Shown: positions 15,117 through 22,951 of the stretch, one piece after another
Layout: each line of letters begins with the position of its first letter
Numbering within the stretch: position 1 is the stretch's first letter
Assembly (NCBI GenBank): GCA_017517305.1
Contig: JAFWZV010000011.1
Coordinates: forward strand, 1-38,191
Source: Lachnospiraceae bacterium
Lineage (GTDB): Bacteria > Bacillota > Clostridia > Lachnospirales > Lachnospiraceae
Reading direction: 5' to 3'
Length of the DNA: 38,191 nucleotides
Position numbers and translations under genes: made by a program
Notes under the pieces: model-generated
The model's input: only the letters and a program-made list of their open reading frames with translations
Told to the model about the DNA's origin: nothing
The model's database searches: none

Positions 15117-15164
15117 TTTAGTGTGGTAGTTTTACACTAAAGATGACGTAGTAACGAAAACTAC
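15117..15164 (+). promoter_or_regulatory. Possible leader pseudoknot before the hemolysin III gene
   Basis: TTTAGTGT (15117-15124) pairs with ACACTAAA (15134-15141), and GTAGTTTT inside the nine-base loop (15126-15133) is complementary to AAAACTAC (15157-15164). Together they make an H-type pseudoknot that ends seven bases before AGGAG at 15172. The first repeat could instead be a protein operator. Confidence 0.4.
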
Positions 15165-15190
15165 ATCACAAGGAGAAAGGGGCGATTTGT

Positions 15191-15856
15191 ATGAGCGATA
15201 CAATCAAAAAATTAAAGGATCCAGGCAGTGCTATAACTCATTTTATTGCTATGATTATGGCTATATTTGCGGCAACACCACTACTAATTAAGGCTTTATC
15301 TAAGGGGAAGGATTCAGCGATTTGTTGCCTTATATTTATAGTAAGTATGATTTTGCTTTATGGTGCAAGCACCATTTACCATTCCATTGACAAGGGAGAT
15401 AGAATCAACACTATACTTAAGAAATTTGACCATGCTATGATTTTTGTGCTTATTGCCGGATCATATACACCTATCTGTCTGCTAGTTATAGGGGGCAAGA
15501 TTGGTACATTTTTATTAGCACTGGTTTGGGCGGTTGGAATTATAGGCATAATCTTTAAGCTTTGCTGGGTAACCTGTCCAAAATGGTTGTCCTCAGCTAT
15601 GTATATTGCTATGGGTTGGTTGTGTGTATTAGCTTTCTCACCTATTGTAAATAACATGACAAGGGAAGCATTTTCTTGGCTTTTAGTTGGTGGAGTAATC
15701 TATACTGTAGGTGGTGTGCTTTATGCTATGAAGACACCTAGAGTTAAGGCCTTTAATTTAAGACACAAATTCTTTGGGACTCACGAGATTTTCCATCTCT
15801 TTGTCATGGCTGGAAGCTTATGTCATTTTGTTCTCATATATAATTACATCGTATAG
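15191..15856 (+). CDS. Hemolysin III / PAQR family membrane protein
   Basis: A 221-residue integral membrane protein with seven predicted helices, matching the HlyIII/PAQR (YqfA-like) family. Family marks are visible: Asp-Pro-Gly-Ser-Ala-Ile-Thr-His at the first helix, Tyr-Gly-Ala-Ser-Thr-Ile-Tyr-His, Phe-Asp-His-Ala-Met-Ile-Phe with GSYTP, and Gly-Thr-His-Glu-Ile-Phe-His near the end. The three histidine-containing sites form a zinc site in PAQR proteins. Despite the name, haemolysis is shown for few members, and the role here is unknown (membrane homeostasis is one proposal). RBS AAGGAG at 15171-15176 precedes the ATG. It ends 35 bases before a hairpin shared with the next gene. Confidence 0.88.
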   Translation: MSDTIKKLKDPGSAITHFIAMIMAIFAATPLLIKALSKGKDSAICCLIFIVSMILLYGASTIYHSIDKGDRINTILKKFDHAMIFVLIAGSYTPICLLVIGGKIGTFLLALVWAVGIIGIIFKLCWVTCPKWLSSAMYIAMGWLCVLAFSPIVNNMTREAFSWLLVGGVIYTVGGVLYAMKTPRVKAFNLRHKFFGTHEIFHLFVMAGSLCHFVLIYNYIV

Positions 15857-15888
15857 AAGTAAACTACAAATAAATATAAAAATGAGTT

Positions 15889-15914
15889 TAGAAATCCTCT
15901 GGTTTTTCCGATAT
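15889..15914 (+). promoter_or_regulatory. Candidate sigma-D (sigma-28) flagellar promoter
   Basis: TAGA (15889-15892), 14 bp, TCCGATAT (15907-15914), close to the Bacillus sigma-D pattern TAAA-N14-16-GCCGATAT. The same type of -10 precedes flagellin. Transcription would start near 15921, inside the loop of the hairpin at 15892-15948. Confidence 0.6.
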
Positions 15915-15950
15915 TTATAAAAGAATAATATGGAAATCCGGAGGATTTTT
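15892..15950 (+). terminator. Terminator-like hairpin that masks the next ribosome site
   Basis: AAATCCTCTGG (15892-15902) pairs with CCGGAGGATTT (15938-15948) with one G-U pair, extended by CC/GG further in, and ends in a six-T run. It would terminate read-through from the hemolysin III gene. Its right arm contains the GGAGG ribosome site (15940-15944) of the gene starting at 15952. Confidence 0.7.
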
Positions 15951-15951
15951 T

Positions 15952-18900
15952 ATGGTACATAACGGAATTATCAATACTAATATAAATCAGAATGTAGGGG
16001 CAGGCATAAGCATTGGAGCCAATTCCAATTACGGTATGGAAGCGGACTCTGTAAATAACGGAGGACAGGCAACTAAGGCTGGCAATGATGATGCCTTATC
16101 TTTGTTTGTGCAGGGAGAGAAGAATAAAAAGCCAAGCACTACTATGGAAAACTTTAAGGAATATATGAAGGACAAGCAGGAGCAGGCCAAGGAGGCAGGA
16201 GAGGATTTGGCAACCAAGGAGAGGGAGGCCAAGGAGCAGGCTAAGAAGGTTAGCCAGACTGTGTCCGCAGAGGAGCTGCGTCAGCTTGAGATGATGGGAA
16301 TAGACGTGGATACTGCCAGCATGACTGATCTTATGGGCATGGTAAATACTTTAAGATATAATCAGGAAACGGCAGAAACTGCAGAGCTTATGGCTAAAAT
16401 TGCTATGGATAAGGGTAATACTAATTCGGTGACCATGGTTGGAGGAAATGTTACTGTAGGCGGTACTGAGCTTGAGAGTGTATCTGTTGGAGATGTGCTT
16501 GTGGCACAGAGTAAGCCTGCAGATAATATGCCTGATTCTAATATTACAGAGATTCAGATTGAGACTAATGATTTAGCTTCAGGAGAGGATATAAGACTTA
16601 CAGATAATGAGGCAATTTATTTGCTTAAGAATAATATGGATTTATCTAAGGAGAATCTGTATAAGGCGCATTTTAGTGGAATAAAGCTTGCTGCTGGGGC
16701 AAATGAAAAGCTAATGGCAGATATGGAGCCTCAGCTTTCTAAGGTTATAGAGCAGGCAGGTCTTTCGGTGGATGATGAAACTATGGAGGCTACTAAGCTT
16801 CTTATGAGTAATGATGTTCCGGTAACTACTGATAACCTTAAGAAATATATGGATATGAAGCCATTTATGGGTAAGACTGCCAATGAGGCAGGTATACCAG
16901 AGAAGATTGTAGCTGTTAGTGAATGGGATGTGGCTACAAAGGCTAGTAAGCTTTATGAGGATATTAGAAGCATTGACCCTAAAAAGGTGTATGAGATGGC
17001 TACTAAAGGAAAGGCTGTAACTATAGCCTCAGTCCTTAAATACAGTGAATTGTCTGGTGATTTGGCACAGGCCAATGAGGGTATTACTAATATATTGGAT
17101 AATTCTGTGGCAGAGCTTGACCAGTCTATGTTTACAGATCAAAAGGCAGTTACAGCTATGCGTCAGATGGAGGAGCTTCGTCTATCTATGACTAGTGCTA
17201 TGGCTGGCAAATTAATTAAGCTGGATATGAATGTAGATACCAGAGAGCTTTCTAAGGTGGTATCTATGCTTAAGAATATTGAAAGTCAGATGGCCAAGGA
17301 AGCATTTTATGCGGCAGGAGTTGACCCGACAGAGGAGAATATTAATCTCTATCAGGAGGTAAGTGCCAAGGTAAGTGCTATTGGCAAAGCACCTGAGGGC
17401 ATTATAGCTGCACCACTTATGGGTGAGTCCTTTACCATTGAGGGACTGCATAGAAAAATCACACCAGTTATGGCTGGTGAGGATGGTGCTATGGATGGGC
17501 AGACTAATCAGGGTGCTTCTAGTCAGGCGGTAGCTAGTCAGCTTTCAGGCAGAGAGATAGAAGCTGTTCGAAGAAGCTATGAGGCTGTGGGAACTGCTCC
17601 TAGACGTGACATGGGTGACAGCATAGCTAAGGCATTTGCAAATGTTAAGGATATCCTTAAGGAGATGGATATGCCAGTTAACTATGAGACTGAGAGAGCT
17701 GTAAGAATTTTAGGATATAATCAGCTTGAGATTACTGAGGATAATATTAATCAAATTATAGATTATGACCGTCAGGTAAATGATATGCTTAATACATTTT
17801 ACCCTGAGGCAGTTATTGGTATGATTAAGGATGGAATTAATCCACTTGATGTGCCAATTGATGAGCTTAATAAGAAGATTAAGGATAAGAATTACAACAA
17901 CGGAGTTACTGAGGCTAAGAATTTTGCCACCTTCCTTAGAGATATGGAGAAGCAGGGCGAGCTTACACCAGACCAAAGAGAGGCCTATGTTGGAATGTAT
18001 AGAGTTATGGAGAAGCTTGCAAAGTCAGGAGACCGTGAGGCAGGGTATTTATTTGCCAATGGTGGAAGATTAACTGTGAGAAACCTTATAACTGCTATGA
18101 GAAGTCGCAAGGCAGCAGGGGTTGATGTGGGTATTGATGATAGCTTTGGTATGCTTCAGGAGGTAAATGTAAGTGGTAAGAGAATGGATGAGCAGATAGC
18201 AGGTGCATTTTCTCCTGCAGAAGCTTTAGAACAGCTTAAGGATAATGTTGAGAGATTTATGGAGGATAATTCTCTGGAGCTTACTCCTGTAAATATTAGA
18301 GCTGTAAATGCTATGCTTAATCAGCCAGGTGGAGTATATTCTCTTGTGTCAGAGCTTCTTGGAAAGATGAAATTTAACACCAATACCAAGGCGGAAGCCA
18401 TAGATGAGGAAACTGAGAATATGGCGGATTCTATGGTTGGAGAAGAGGTGCCGGTTAATATAGCTGATTTTGCTGATAACATAGCTATGGATAAAATATT
18501 AGAGCATCTTCGCGGCAGTGAGGAAATGTCTCTTGGGTATGAGGACCTTAGAGCAAACTTAACAGAGCTTATGTATCAGTGGGGTGCAGCAACTACCATT
18601 GATAAGATGGATATTGCTACTATAAAAACTGTTAACGCAGGCTTTAATATAATGTCTGGTATGGCTAAGAAGGACAAGTTCTGCATACCTGTAGAAACCC
18701 AGCAGGGAACTAAGGTTATGAATCTTACCATTAAGAAGGATGGGACAAATCCTGGACTTGTAGAGGTTAGTATGAAGACTGACTTCTACGGAGAGCTTAT
18801 GGTAAGTCTTAAGTCAGATGAAAATGGCGCTCTATATGGACAGATTGTATCTGATGGCAGTGATGGAAATTTTGCTCTTAAGGATTCAGAAGCTAAATTT

Positions 18901-19053
18901 AAGGAGTCCCTTATGGCAGCAGGCTACAATGCTGATGGCGTAGAGGTAGGTAGTGTTGCTACTGTTGATTTGGCGGCATACTCAGGAATTACTTCAGAAA
19001 AGCTATATCAGGTATCGGTGGCTGTAGTGAAGGCTATGGCAGGGATAGTGTAA
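15952..19053 (+). CDS. Large flagellar-associated protein, FliK-like C-terminus (DUF6240-like)
   Basis: This 1033-residue, acidic, mostly helical protein has no signal peptide or membrane helix. I associate it with the Lachnospiraceae family DUF6240, by recall of general appearance only. Residues about 60-115 are a charged coiled coil. The centre repeats helical modules with phrases like LTxxNI..., suggesting internal duplication. The last 150 residues contain MNLTIKKDGTNPGLVEVSMK then YGELMVSLK and a helix, which resembles the C-terminal domain of FliK, the hook-length ruler (substrate-switch domain). Sigma-D promoter upstream, flagellin and FliS downstream, and secretion without a signal peptide all fit a flagellar export substrate. 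DNA polymerase IV begins one base after its stop. FliK identity is inference. Confidence 0.65.
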   Translation: MVHNGIINTNINQNVGAGISIGANSNYGMEADSVNNGGQATKAGNDDALSLFVQGEKNKKPSTTMENFKEYMKDKQEQAKEAGEDLATKEREAKEQAKKVSQTVSAEELRQLEMMGIDVDTASMTDLMGMVNTLRYNQETAETAELMAKIAMDKGNTNSVTMVGGNVTVGGTELESVSVGDVLVAQSKPADNMPDSNITEIQIETNDLASGEDIRLTDNEAIYLLKNNMDLSKENLYKAHFSGIKLAAGANEKLMADMEPQLSKVIEQAGLSVDDETMEATKLLMSNDVPVTTDNLKKYMDMKPFMGKTANEAGIPEKIVAVSEWDVATKASKLYEDIRSIDPKKVYEMATKGKAVTIASVLKYSELSGDLAQANEGITNILDNSVAELDQSMFTDQKAVTAMRQMEELRLSMTSAMAGKLIKLDMNVDTRELSKVVSMLKNIESQMAKEAFYAAGVDPTEENINLYQEVSAKVSAIGKAPEGIIAAPLMGESFTIEGLHRKITPVMAGEDGAMDGQTNQGASSQAVASQLSGREIEAVRRSYEAVGTAPRRDMGDSIAKAFANVKDILKEMDMPVNYETERAVRILGYNQLEITEDNINQIIDYDRQVNDMLNTFYPEAVIGMIKDGINPLDVPIDELNKKIKDKNYNNGVTEAKNFATFLRDMEKQGELTPDQREAYVGMYRVMEKLAKSGDREAGYLFANGGRLTVRNLITAMRSRKAAGVDVGIDDSFGMLQEVNVSGKRMDEQIAGAFSPAEALEQLKDNVERFMEDNSLELTPVNIRAVNAMLNQPGGVYSLVSELLGKMKFNTNTKAEAIDEETENMADSMVGEEVPVNIADFADNIAMDKILEHLRGSEEMSLGYEDLRANLTELMYQWGAATTIDKMDIATIKTVNAGFNIMSGMAKKDKFCIPVETQQGTKVMNLTIKKDGTNPGLVEVSMKTDFYGELMVSLKSDENGALYGQIVSDGSDGNFALKDSEAKFKESLMAAGYNADGVEVGSVATVDLAAYSGITSEKLYQVSVAVVKAMAGIV

Positions 19054-19054
19054 T

Positions 19055-20275
19055 ATGGATAGATTAATATTTCATGTGGATGTTAATAGTGCATTTTTAT
19101 CTTGGGAGGCGGCAAGGCGTGTCAGGTTAGGAGAACCTGATTTGAGGCTTATTCCCTCCTGTGTGGGTGGAAATCCTGAGAGGCGAACCAGTATAGTAAC
19201 TGCAAAATCCATACCTGCTAAGGCATATGGTATAAATACAGGTGAGCCTATTTCCATGGCACTTAGAAAGTGTCCAAATCTTGTGGTGGTGGAGAGTGAT
19301 TTTAGGCTTTATCAGGAATGCTCTAAGGCCTTTAAAGACATTTGCAGAAAATACGCTCCTTGCGTGGAGGAATTTTCCATAGATGAGTGCTTTCTTGATA
19401 TGACAGGCACAGGGAAAATATATCCTGATCCAGTTAAGACGGCACATGACATAAAGGATGAAATTAGAGATACATTAGGCTTTACTGTGAATGTAGGCAT
19501 AGGAGCTAACAAGCTTCTTGCCAAGATGGCCAGTGATTTTGAAAAGCCGGACAAAGTACATACATTACTTAATCAGGAAGAGGTGGAGACAAAGATGTGG
19601 CCTCTTCCTATTAGTGATTTATTTGGAGTGGGGAAGGCATCCGCTAAACGTTTAATAGATGCAGGAATAAAAACTGTAGGTCAGCTTGCAAAGTCCGATT
19701 TGAGCTTTATTAAAATGCTTGTTGGAGATAAGTCTGGAGAGCATATATATGCTCTTGCTAATGGAATAGATGAGTCTCCTGTTTCCTCAGAGGAGAGGGA
19801 GGCAAAAAGCTATAGCGTGGTAACCATGGTGGAGGAGAATATAACCTCCTACGAGGTGGCTAACCAAATATTGCTAGGCCTTGCAGACAGTGTATGCGCA
19901 CGAATGAGAAGAGAGGGAGCAAAGGCATATTGTGTGTCTGTGAAGATAAGGTCGGATGATTTTAGGAATCAGTCTCACCAGCTTAATTTGTCTGATGCAA
20001 CTGATGTGACTGAAGAGGTATATGAGACCTCCAAGACTTTATTTGCAAATTTATGGGATGGGAAAACACCACTTAGACTTATGGGAATAGCCCTTTCTAA
20101 TATATCAAAGGATGAAGAGGAACAGCTGTCTTTATTCGTGGATGAGGAAAAGGAAAAGCAGAAGAAGGTAGATGCTGCTATGGACTCCATTAGAAGCAAA
20201 TATGGAATGGGAAAAATTGTGCGTGGTTCTGTTATGAAGAATTCCATGAATGTTGGTAAAAAGTTTAATCAGTAG
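19055..20275 (+). CDS. dinB: DNA polymerase IV (Y family)
   Basis: A 406-residue lesion-bypass polymerase. Visible marks are the first catalytic Asp in HVDVNSAF (Asp9), the SIDECFLD block with Asp110-Glu111, the helix-hairpin-helix stretch GVGKASAKRLIDAGIKT, and a sliding-clamp binding motif QLSLF at 357-361. The finger motif reads SIPAKAYGI in place of the more common YEARxFG, a variant I recall from other Firmicutes. The ATG lies one base after the stop of the upstream flagellar gene with no good ribosome site (weak AGGGATAG), so translation is probably coupled. No LexA-type box was seen in front. The pairing suggests transcription from the sigma-D promoter, which would be unusual for a DNA-damage enzyme. 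Confidence 0.93.
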   Translation: MDRLIFHVDVNSAFLSWEAARRVRLGEPDLRLIPSCVGGNPERRTSIVTAKSIPAKAYGINTGEPISMALRKCPNLVVVESDFRLYQECSKAFKDICRKYAPCVEEFSIDECFLDMTGTGKIYPDPVKTAHDIKDEIRDTLGFTVNVGIGANKLLAKMASDFEKPDKVHTLLNQEEVETKMWPLPISDLFGVGKASAKRLIDAGIKTVGQLAKSDLSFIKMLVGDKSGEHIYALANGIDESPVSSEEREAKSYSVVTMVEENITSYEVANQILLGLADSVCARMRREGAKAYCVSVKIRSDDFRNQSHQLNLSDATDVTEEVYETSKTLFANLWDGKTPLRLMGIALSNISKDEEEQLSLFVDEEKEKQKKVDAAMDSIRSKYGMGKIVRGSVMKNSMNVGKKFNQ

Positions 20276-20300
20276 CTAGGTAAAAATACTAATGCAAGGT

Positions 20301-20327
20301 TAAGAATTCTATGCAATTCTCCGATAA
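20301..20327 (+). promoter_or_regulatory. Sigma-D (sigma-28) promoter of flagellin
   Basis: TAAG (20301-20304), 15 bp, TCCGATAA (20320-20327), near the consensus TAAA-N15-GCCGATAA. Transcription would begin near 20334, leaving an 80-nt leader. Confidence 0.75.
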
Positions 20328-20349
20328 AATGAATAGCTAGAAACAACAG

Positions 20350-20382
20350 AAAGCCAGTAAGCAGTTGTTGCTTGCTGGCTTT
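20350..20382 (+). promoter_or_regulatory. Stable hairpin in the flagellin leader
   Basis: AAAGCCAGTAAGCA (20350-20363) pairs over 14 positions (one G-U) with 20369-20382 around a 5-nt loop. It lacks a clean U run, so a stabilising or regulatory leader hairpin is likelier than a terminator of dinB, but both are possible. Confidence 0.6.
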
Positions 20383-20414
20383 AAAATCGGAATAACCATT
20401 CAGGAGGGATTGAC

Positions 20415-21845
20415 ATGAGAATTAATCACAATTCATTGGCACTTAATGCCAGCGACCATTTTGCAACTATTAATAAGAACATTGCAAAGTCTATGGAGAG
20501 ACTTTCATCAGGATATAAGATAACAAGCCCTGCAGACGATGCAGCAGGCCTTGCAATTTCAGTTAAGATGAGCTCACAGATAAGGGGCTTAGATAGAGCA
20601 TCGCTTAATTCAAATGATGGTATATCAGTTATACAGTCCGCTGAGGGTGGTATGAACGAGATACATTCTATACTTGGACGTATGAGAGAATTGGCAGTTC
20701 AGGCTGCTAATGATGTAAACTCTGAAGAGGATAGAGATGCTATTCAGGAAGAGATTAATGCTTTGATTGAGGAGTTAAATCAGATAACTGAGACAACTAC
20801 ATTTAATGGTCAGGAGCTTCTTAATGGTGACCTTACTAGAAAGACTCTTTCATCAGATTACAATGTGCAGACAACCTATCTCTCTGAAGAGGTTAATGAA
20901 GGAGTGTATGAGCTGAAGATTTCAGCTATGGCTACCCAGGCTGCTATTACTACAGGTCTTTTTGACTCAGGTGATACAATTACCGAGGAACAGGCAGGAA
21001 CAATTCATATTAATGGATTTATGGTTGAGATTGAAGAGGGCATGACAATGACAGATGTATTTAGTACTCTTCAGACTCATCTTAGTAAGATAGATGTGGA
21101 CGTTTTTGCATCACCAGATGGTGGTGCTACAGAGGCGGACTTTTCTTCAGGAGCAACGGTTATGTTTAGAAATCAGCACTATGGCTCAGAGGAAAGACTT
21201 GAGATAGGTGTATCAAATGAAGAGCTTGGAGCACTTCTTGGTCTTACTGATGGACAGGTTGTATATGGCACAGATTGTCAGGCTACCCTTACTGTAACTG
21301 ATGAGGGCTTTTCCGCATCGGCTACGATAGATGCTTATGGCAATGATCTGGTGGTTACAGATAGAAACGGCTTTGAGATGAAGATAACAGCAGATCCTGA
21401 TACATTAGAGGAAGGCACTGGTACTGTGGAGATAGAAGTGTTCTCAGCAGGAATAATGGTTATTCAGTCAGGTGCTTACTCTGGAGATGAGGTTCATCTT
21501 GATATACCTAAGATGGATGCTAAGAGTTTAGGTGTAGATAAACTAATAATGTACACTAATGAGTATGCTTCAGAGGCTATAGAGGCAATTGATGAAGCTG
21601 TTAAGATGGTATCAGACATTCGTTCAAAGATGGGTGCTTACGAGAATAGATTAAATGATGTATACAGCAATCTTGAGGTACAGGAGGAAAGTATTACAGC
21701 TGCATATTCAAGAATGATAGATACTGATATGGCTGAGGAAATGACTAATTATACTCAGCAGGATGTGCTTGCGCAGGCAGCTATATCCATGATGCAGAAG
21801 TCTAATGAGAGACCTGCGTCTGTGCTACAGCTTTTACAGAATTAG
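20415..21845 (+). CDS. fliC: Flagellin
   Basis: A 476-residue filament subunit exported by the flagellar type III system and assembled outside the cell. The N-terminal D0/D1 region is classical (starts MRINHNSLALNA, then LSSGYKI, DDAAGLAIS, ELAVQAAND). The C-terminal D1/D0 region ends with ENRLNDV, ITAAYSRMIDTDMAEEM and SVLQLLQN. Between about 165 and 385 lies a variable acidic insert forming the surface-exposed D2/D3 part, with repeats of Thr, Gly and Asp. RBS AGGAGGGATTGAC precedes the ATG. A sigma-D promoter and leader hairpin lie upstream, and FliS follows after 12 bases. No FliW or CsrA gene is in the window. Confidence 0.96.
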   Translation: MRINHNSLALNASDHFATINKNIAKSMERLSSGYKITSPADDAAGLAISVKMSSQIRGLDRASLNSNDGISVIQSAEGGMNEIHSILGRMRELAVQAANDVNSEEDRDAIQEEINALIEELNQITETTTFNGQELLNGDLTRKTLSSDYNVQTTYLSEEVNEGVYELKISAMATQAAITTGLFDSGDTITEEQAGTIHINGFMVEIEEGMTMTDVFSTLQTHLSKIDVDVFASPDGGATEADFSSGATVMFRNQHYGSEERLEIGVSNEELGALLGLTDGQVVYGTDCQATLTVTDEGFSASATIDAYGNDLVVTDRNGFEMKITADPDTLEEGTGTVEIEVFSAGIMVIQSGAYSGDEVHLDIPKMDAKSLGVDKLIMYTNEYASEAIEAIDEAVKMVSDIRSKMGAYENRLNDVYSNLEVQEESITAAYSRMIDTDMAEEMTNYTQQDVLAQAAISMMQKSNERPASVLQLLQN

Positions 21846-21857
21846 TAGGAGGCGCCT

Positions 21858-22334
21858 ATGACTAAGGAACAGATTAAGGAATTTACTTTAAGAACCACAA
21901 ATAGTAATCATAGCGGACTTATACTGGTACTTTTTGATGTGGTAAATGTATACATTTCTGATTCTATTACTGCATATAATTCAGGGGATAAGGATGAATA
22001 TTTAAAGAATATTAGAATGGCTAAAAAGTCTCACAATGAGCTTATGTCCTGCATAAATCCAGGTGATGCGTTGGGTAAAAAGGTGCTTTTAGTTTTCAGA
22101 TTTATCTACGGAAAGCTAGCTAGCTCAGAGGCCAAAAGAAGTCCTGATGAGCTTGACAGATGTCAGGGGATGTTGGATAATCTTAAGGTAGGCTTTGAGA
22201 AGCTTCATAGTATAGATACAGAAGGACCTGTTATGAAGAATACTCATCAGGTATATGCTGGACTTACCTATGGCAAGGGTACCTTAAGTGAAAGCACTTT
22301 GGGAGATACCTATAATAGAGGCTTCAAGGCTTAA
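21858..22334 (+). CDS. fliS: Flagellin export chaperone FliS
   Basis: A 158-residue helical protein that caps the C-terminal disordered tail of flagellin in the cytoplasm until export. It keeps the FliS plan of a short disordered N-terminus followed by helices with LILVLFDVVNVYI, then KNIRMAKKSHNELMSCIN and a helix ending in FRFIYGKL. The last 40 residues (about 118-158) extend beyond the usual length of around 130 and look disordered. Sequence match is moderate; position directly after flagellin, in the same transcript, is the strongest support. RBS TAGGAGGCGCCT precedes the ATG. Confidence 0.83.
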   Translation: MTKEQIKEFTLRTTNSNHSGLILVLFDVVNVYISDSITAYNSGDKDEYLKNIRMAKKSHNELMSCINPGDALGKKVLLVFRFIYGKLASSEAKRSPDELDRCQGMLDNLKVGFEKLHSIDTEGPVMKNTHQVYAGLTYGKGTLSESTLGDTYNRGFKA

Positions 22335-22374
22335 TATTAAATGTGCAAAGCACATATACATAAGGAGTTAGAAC

Positions 22375-22791
22375 ATGATTAAGGACGATTGCATATTTTG
22401 TAAGATTGCTAAAGGTGAAATTCCTTCAGCTACTATTTACGAGTCATCAGAGTTTAGATGTATATTAGACGTGGCACCTGCTAACAAGGGTCATGCCTTA
22501 ATTATAACTAAGGAGCATTATGATAACATCTTCCAGTTGGACGCAGAGACAGCTGCTAAGATTTTTTCCTTTGCTACAGTTGCTGCTAAGGCAATTAAGG
22601 AGGAAACTGGTTGTGAGGGTATGAATGTGCTCCAGAATAATGGCGCAGTAGCAGGACAGACTGTAAATCATTTCCATCTTCATTTGGTACCTAGAAATAC
22701 TGATGATGGTGTGAATATGTCTTGGAAGACTATGGAGACAGAGGCATCAGAGCAGCAGGCTTTGGCAAAATCTATAAAGAGCAGAATTTAA
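22375..22791 (+). CDS. HIT-family nucleotide hydrolase
   Basis: A 138-residue protein of the histidine-triad superfamily, HINT/Fhit-like, which hydrolyses nucleotide phosphoramidates or dinucleoside polyphosphates in the cytoplasm. The triad is His99, His101, His103 in HFHLHLVP, and an N-terminal Cys6-x2-Cys9 (CIFCKI) is typical of bacterial HIT proteins with a zinc site. The C-terminus ends in a short charged helix. RBS AAGGAG precedes the ATG; the gap after fliS is only 40 bases and a terminator follows, so it may ride on the flagellin transcript. The substrate is unknown. Confidence 0.92.
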   Translation: MIKDDCIFCKIAKGEIPSATIYESSEFRCILDVAPANKGHALIITKEHYDNIFQLDAETAAKIFSFATVAAKAIKEETGCEGMNVLQNNGAVAGQTVNHFHLHLVPRNTDDGVNMSWKTMETEASEQQALAKSIKSRI

Positions 22792-22841
22792 CACAGGAAA
22801 AGACACATTGCATTTTAGATAATAATTCGTGCAATAATTTT

Positions 22842-22880
22842 AAAATCGGTAAAAGTTCACAGAATTTTACCGATTTTTTA
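22842..22880 (+). terminator. Terminator after the HIT gene
   Basis: AAAATCGGTAAAA (22842-22854) and TTTTACCGATTTT (22865-22877) pair over 13 bp and run into a T tract. Confidence 0.88.
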
Positions 22881-22892
22881 TGCTGTGACTTA

Positions 22893-22921
22893 TTGACACA
22901 AAACTTATACAAAGCTATACT
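22893..22921 (+). promoter_or_regulatory. Promoter of the LCP gene
   Basis: TTGACA (22893-22898), 17 bp, TATACT (22916-22921). Transcription near 22928 leaves no room for a ribosome site before the in-frame TTG at 22931 and supports the GTG at 22952. Confidence 0.78.
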
Positions 22922-22951
22922 AGTGGAATATTGTGGATAGGAGAAATAGTT

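Noticed and set aside
15117-15164. PreQ1 riboswitch
   Set aside because: The size fits, but the C-rich loop and A-rich tail of preQ1-I are missing and the downstream gene is not a queuosine gene or transporter of that class.
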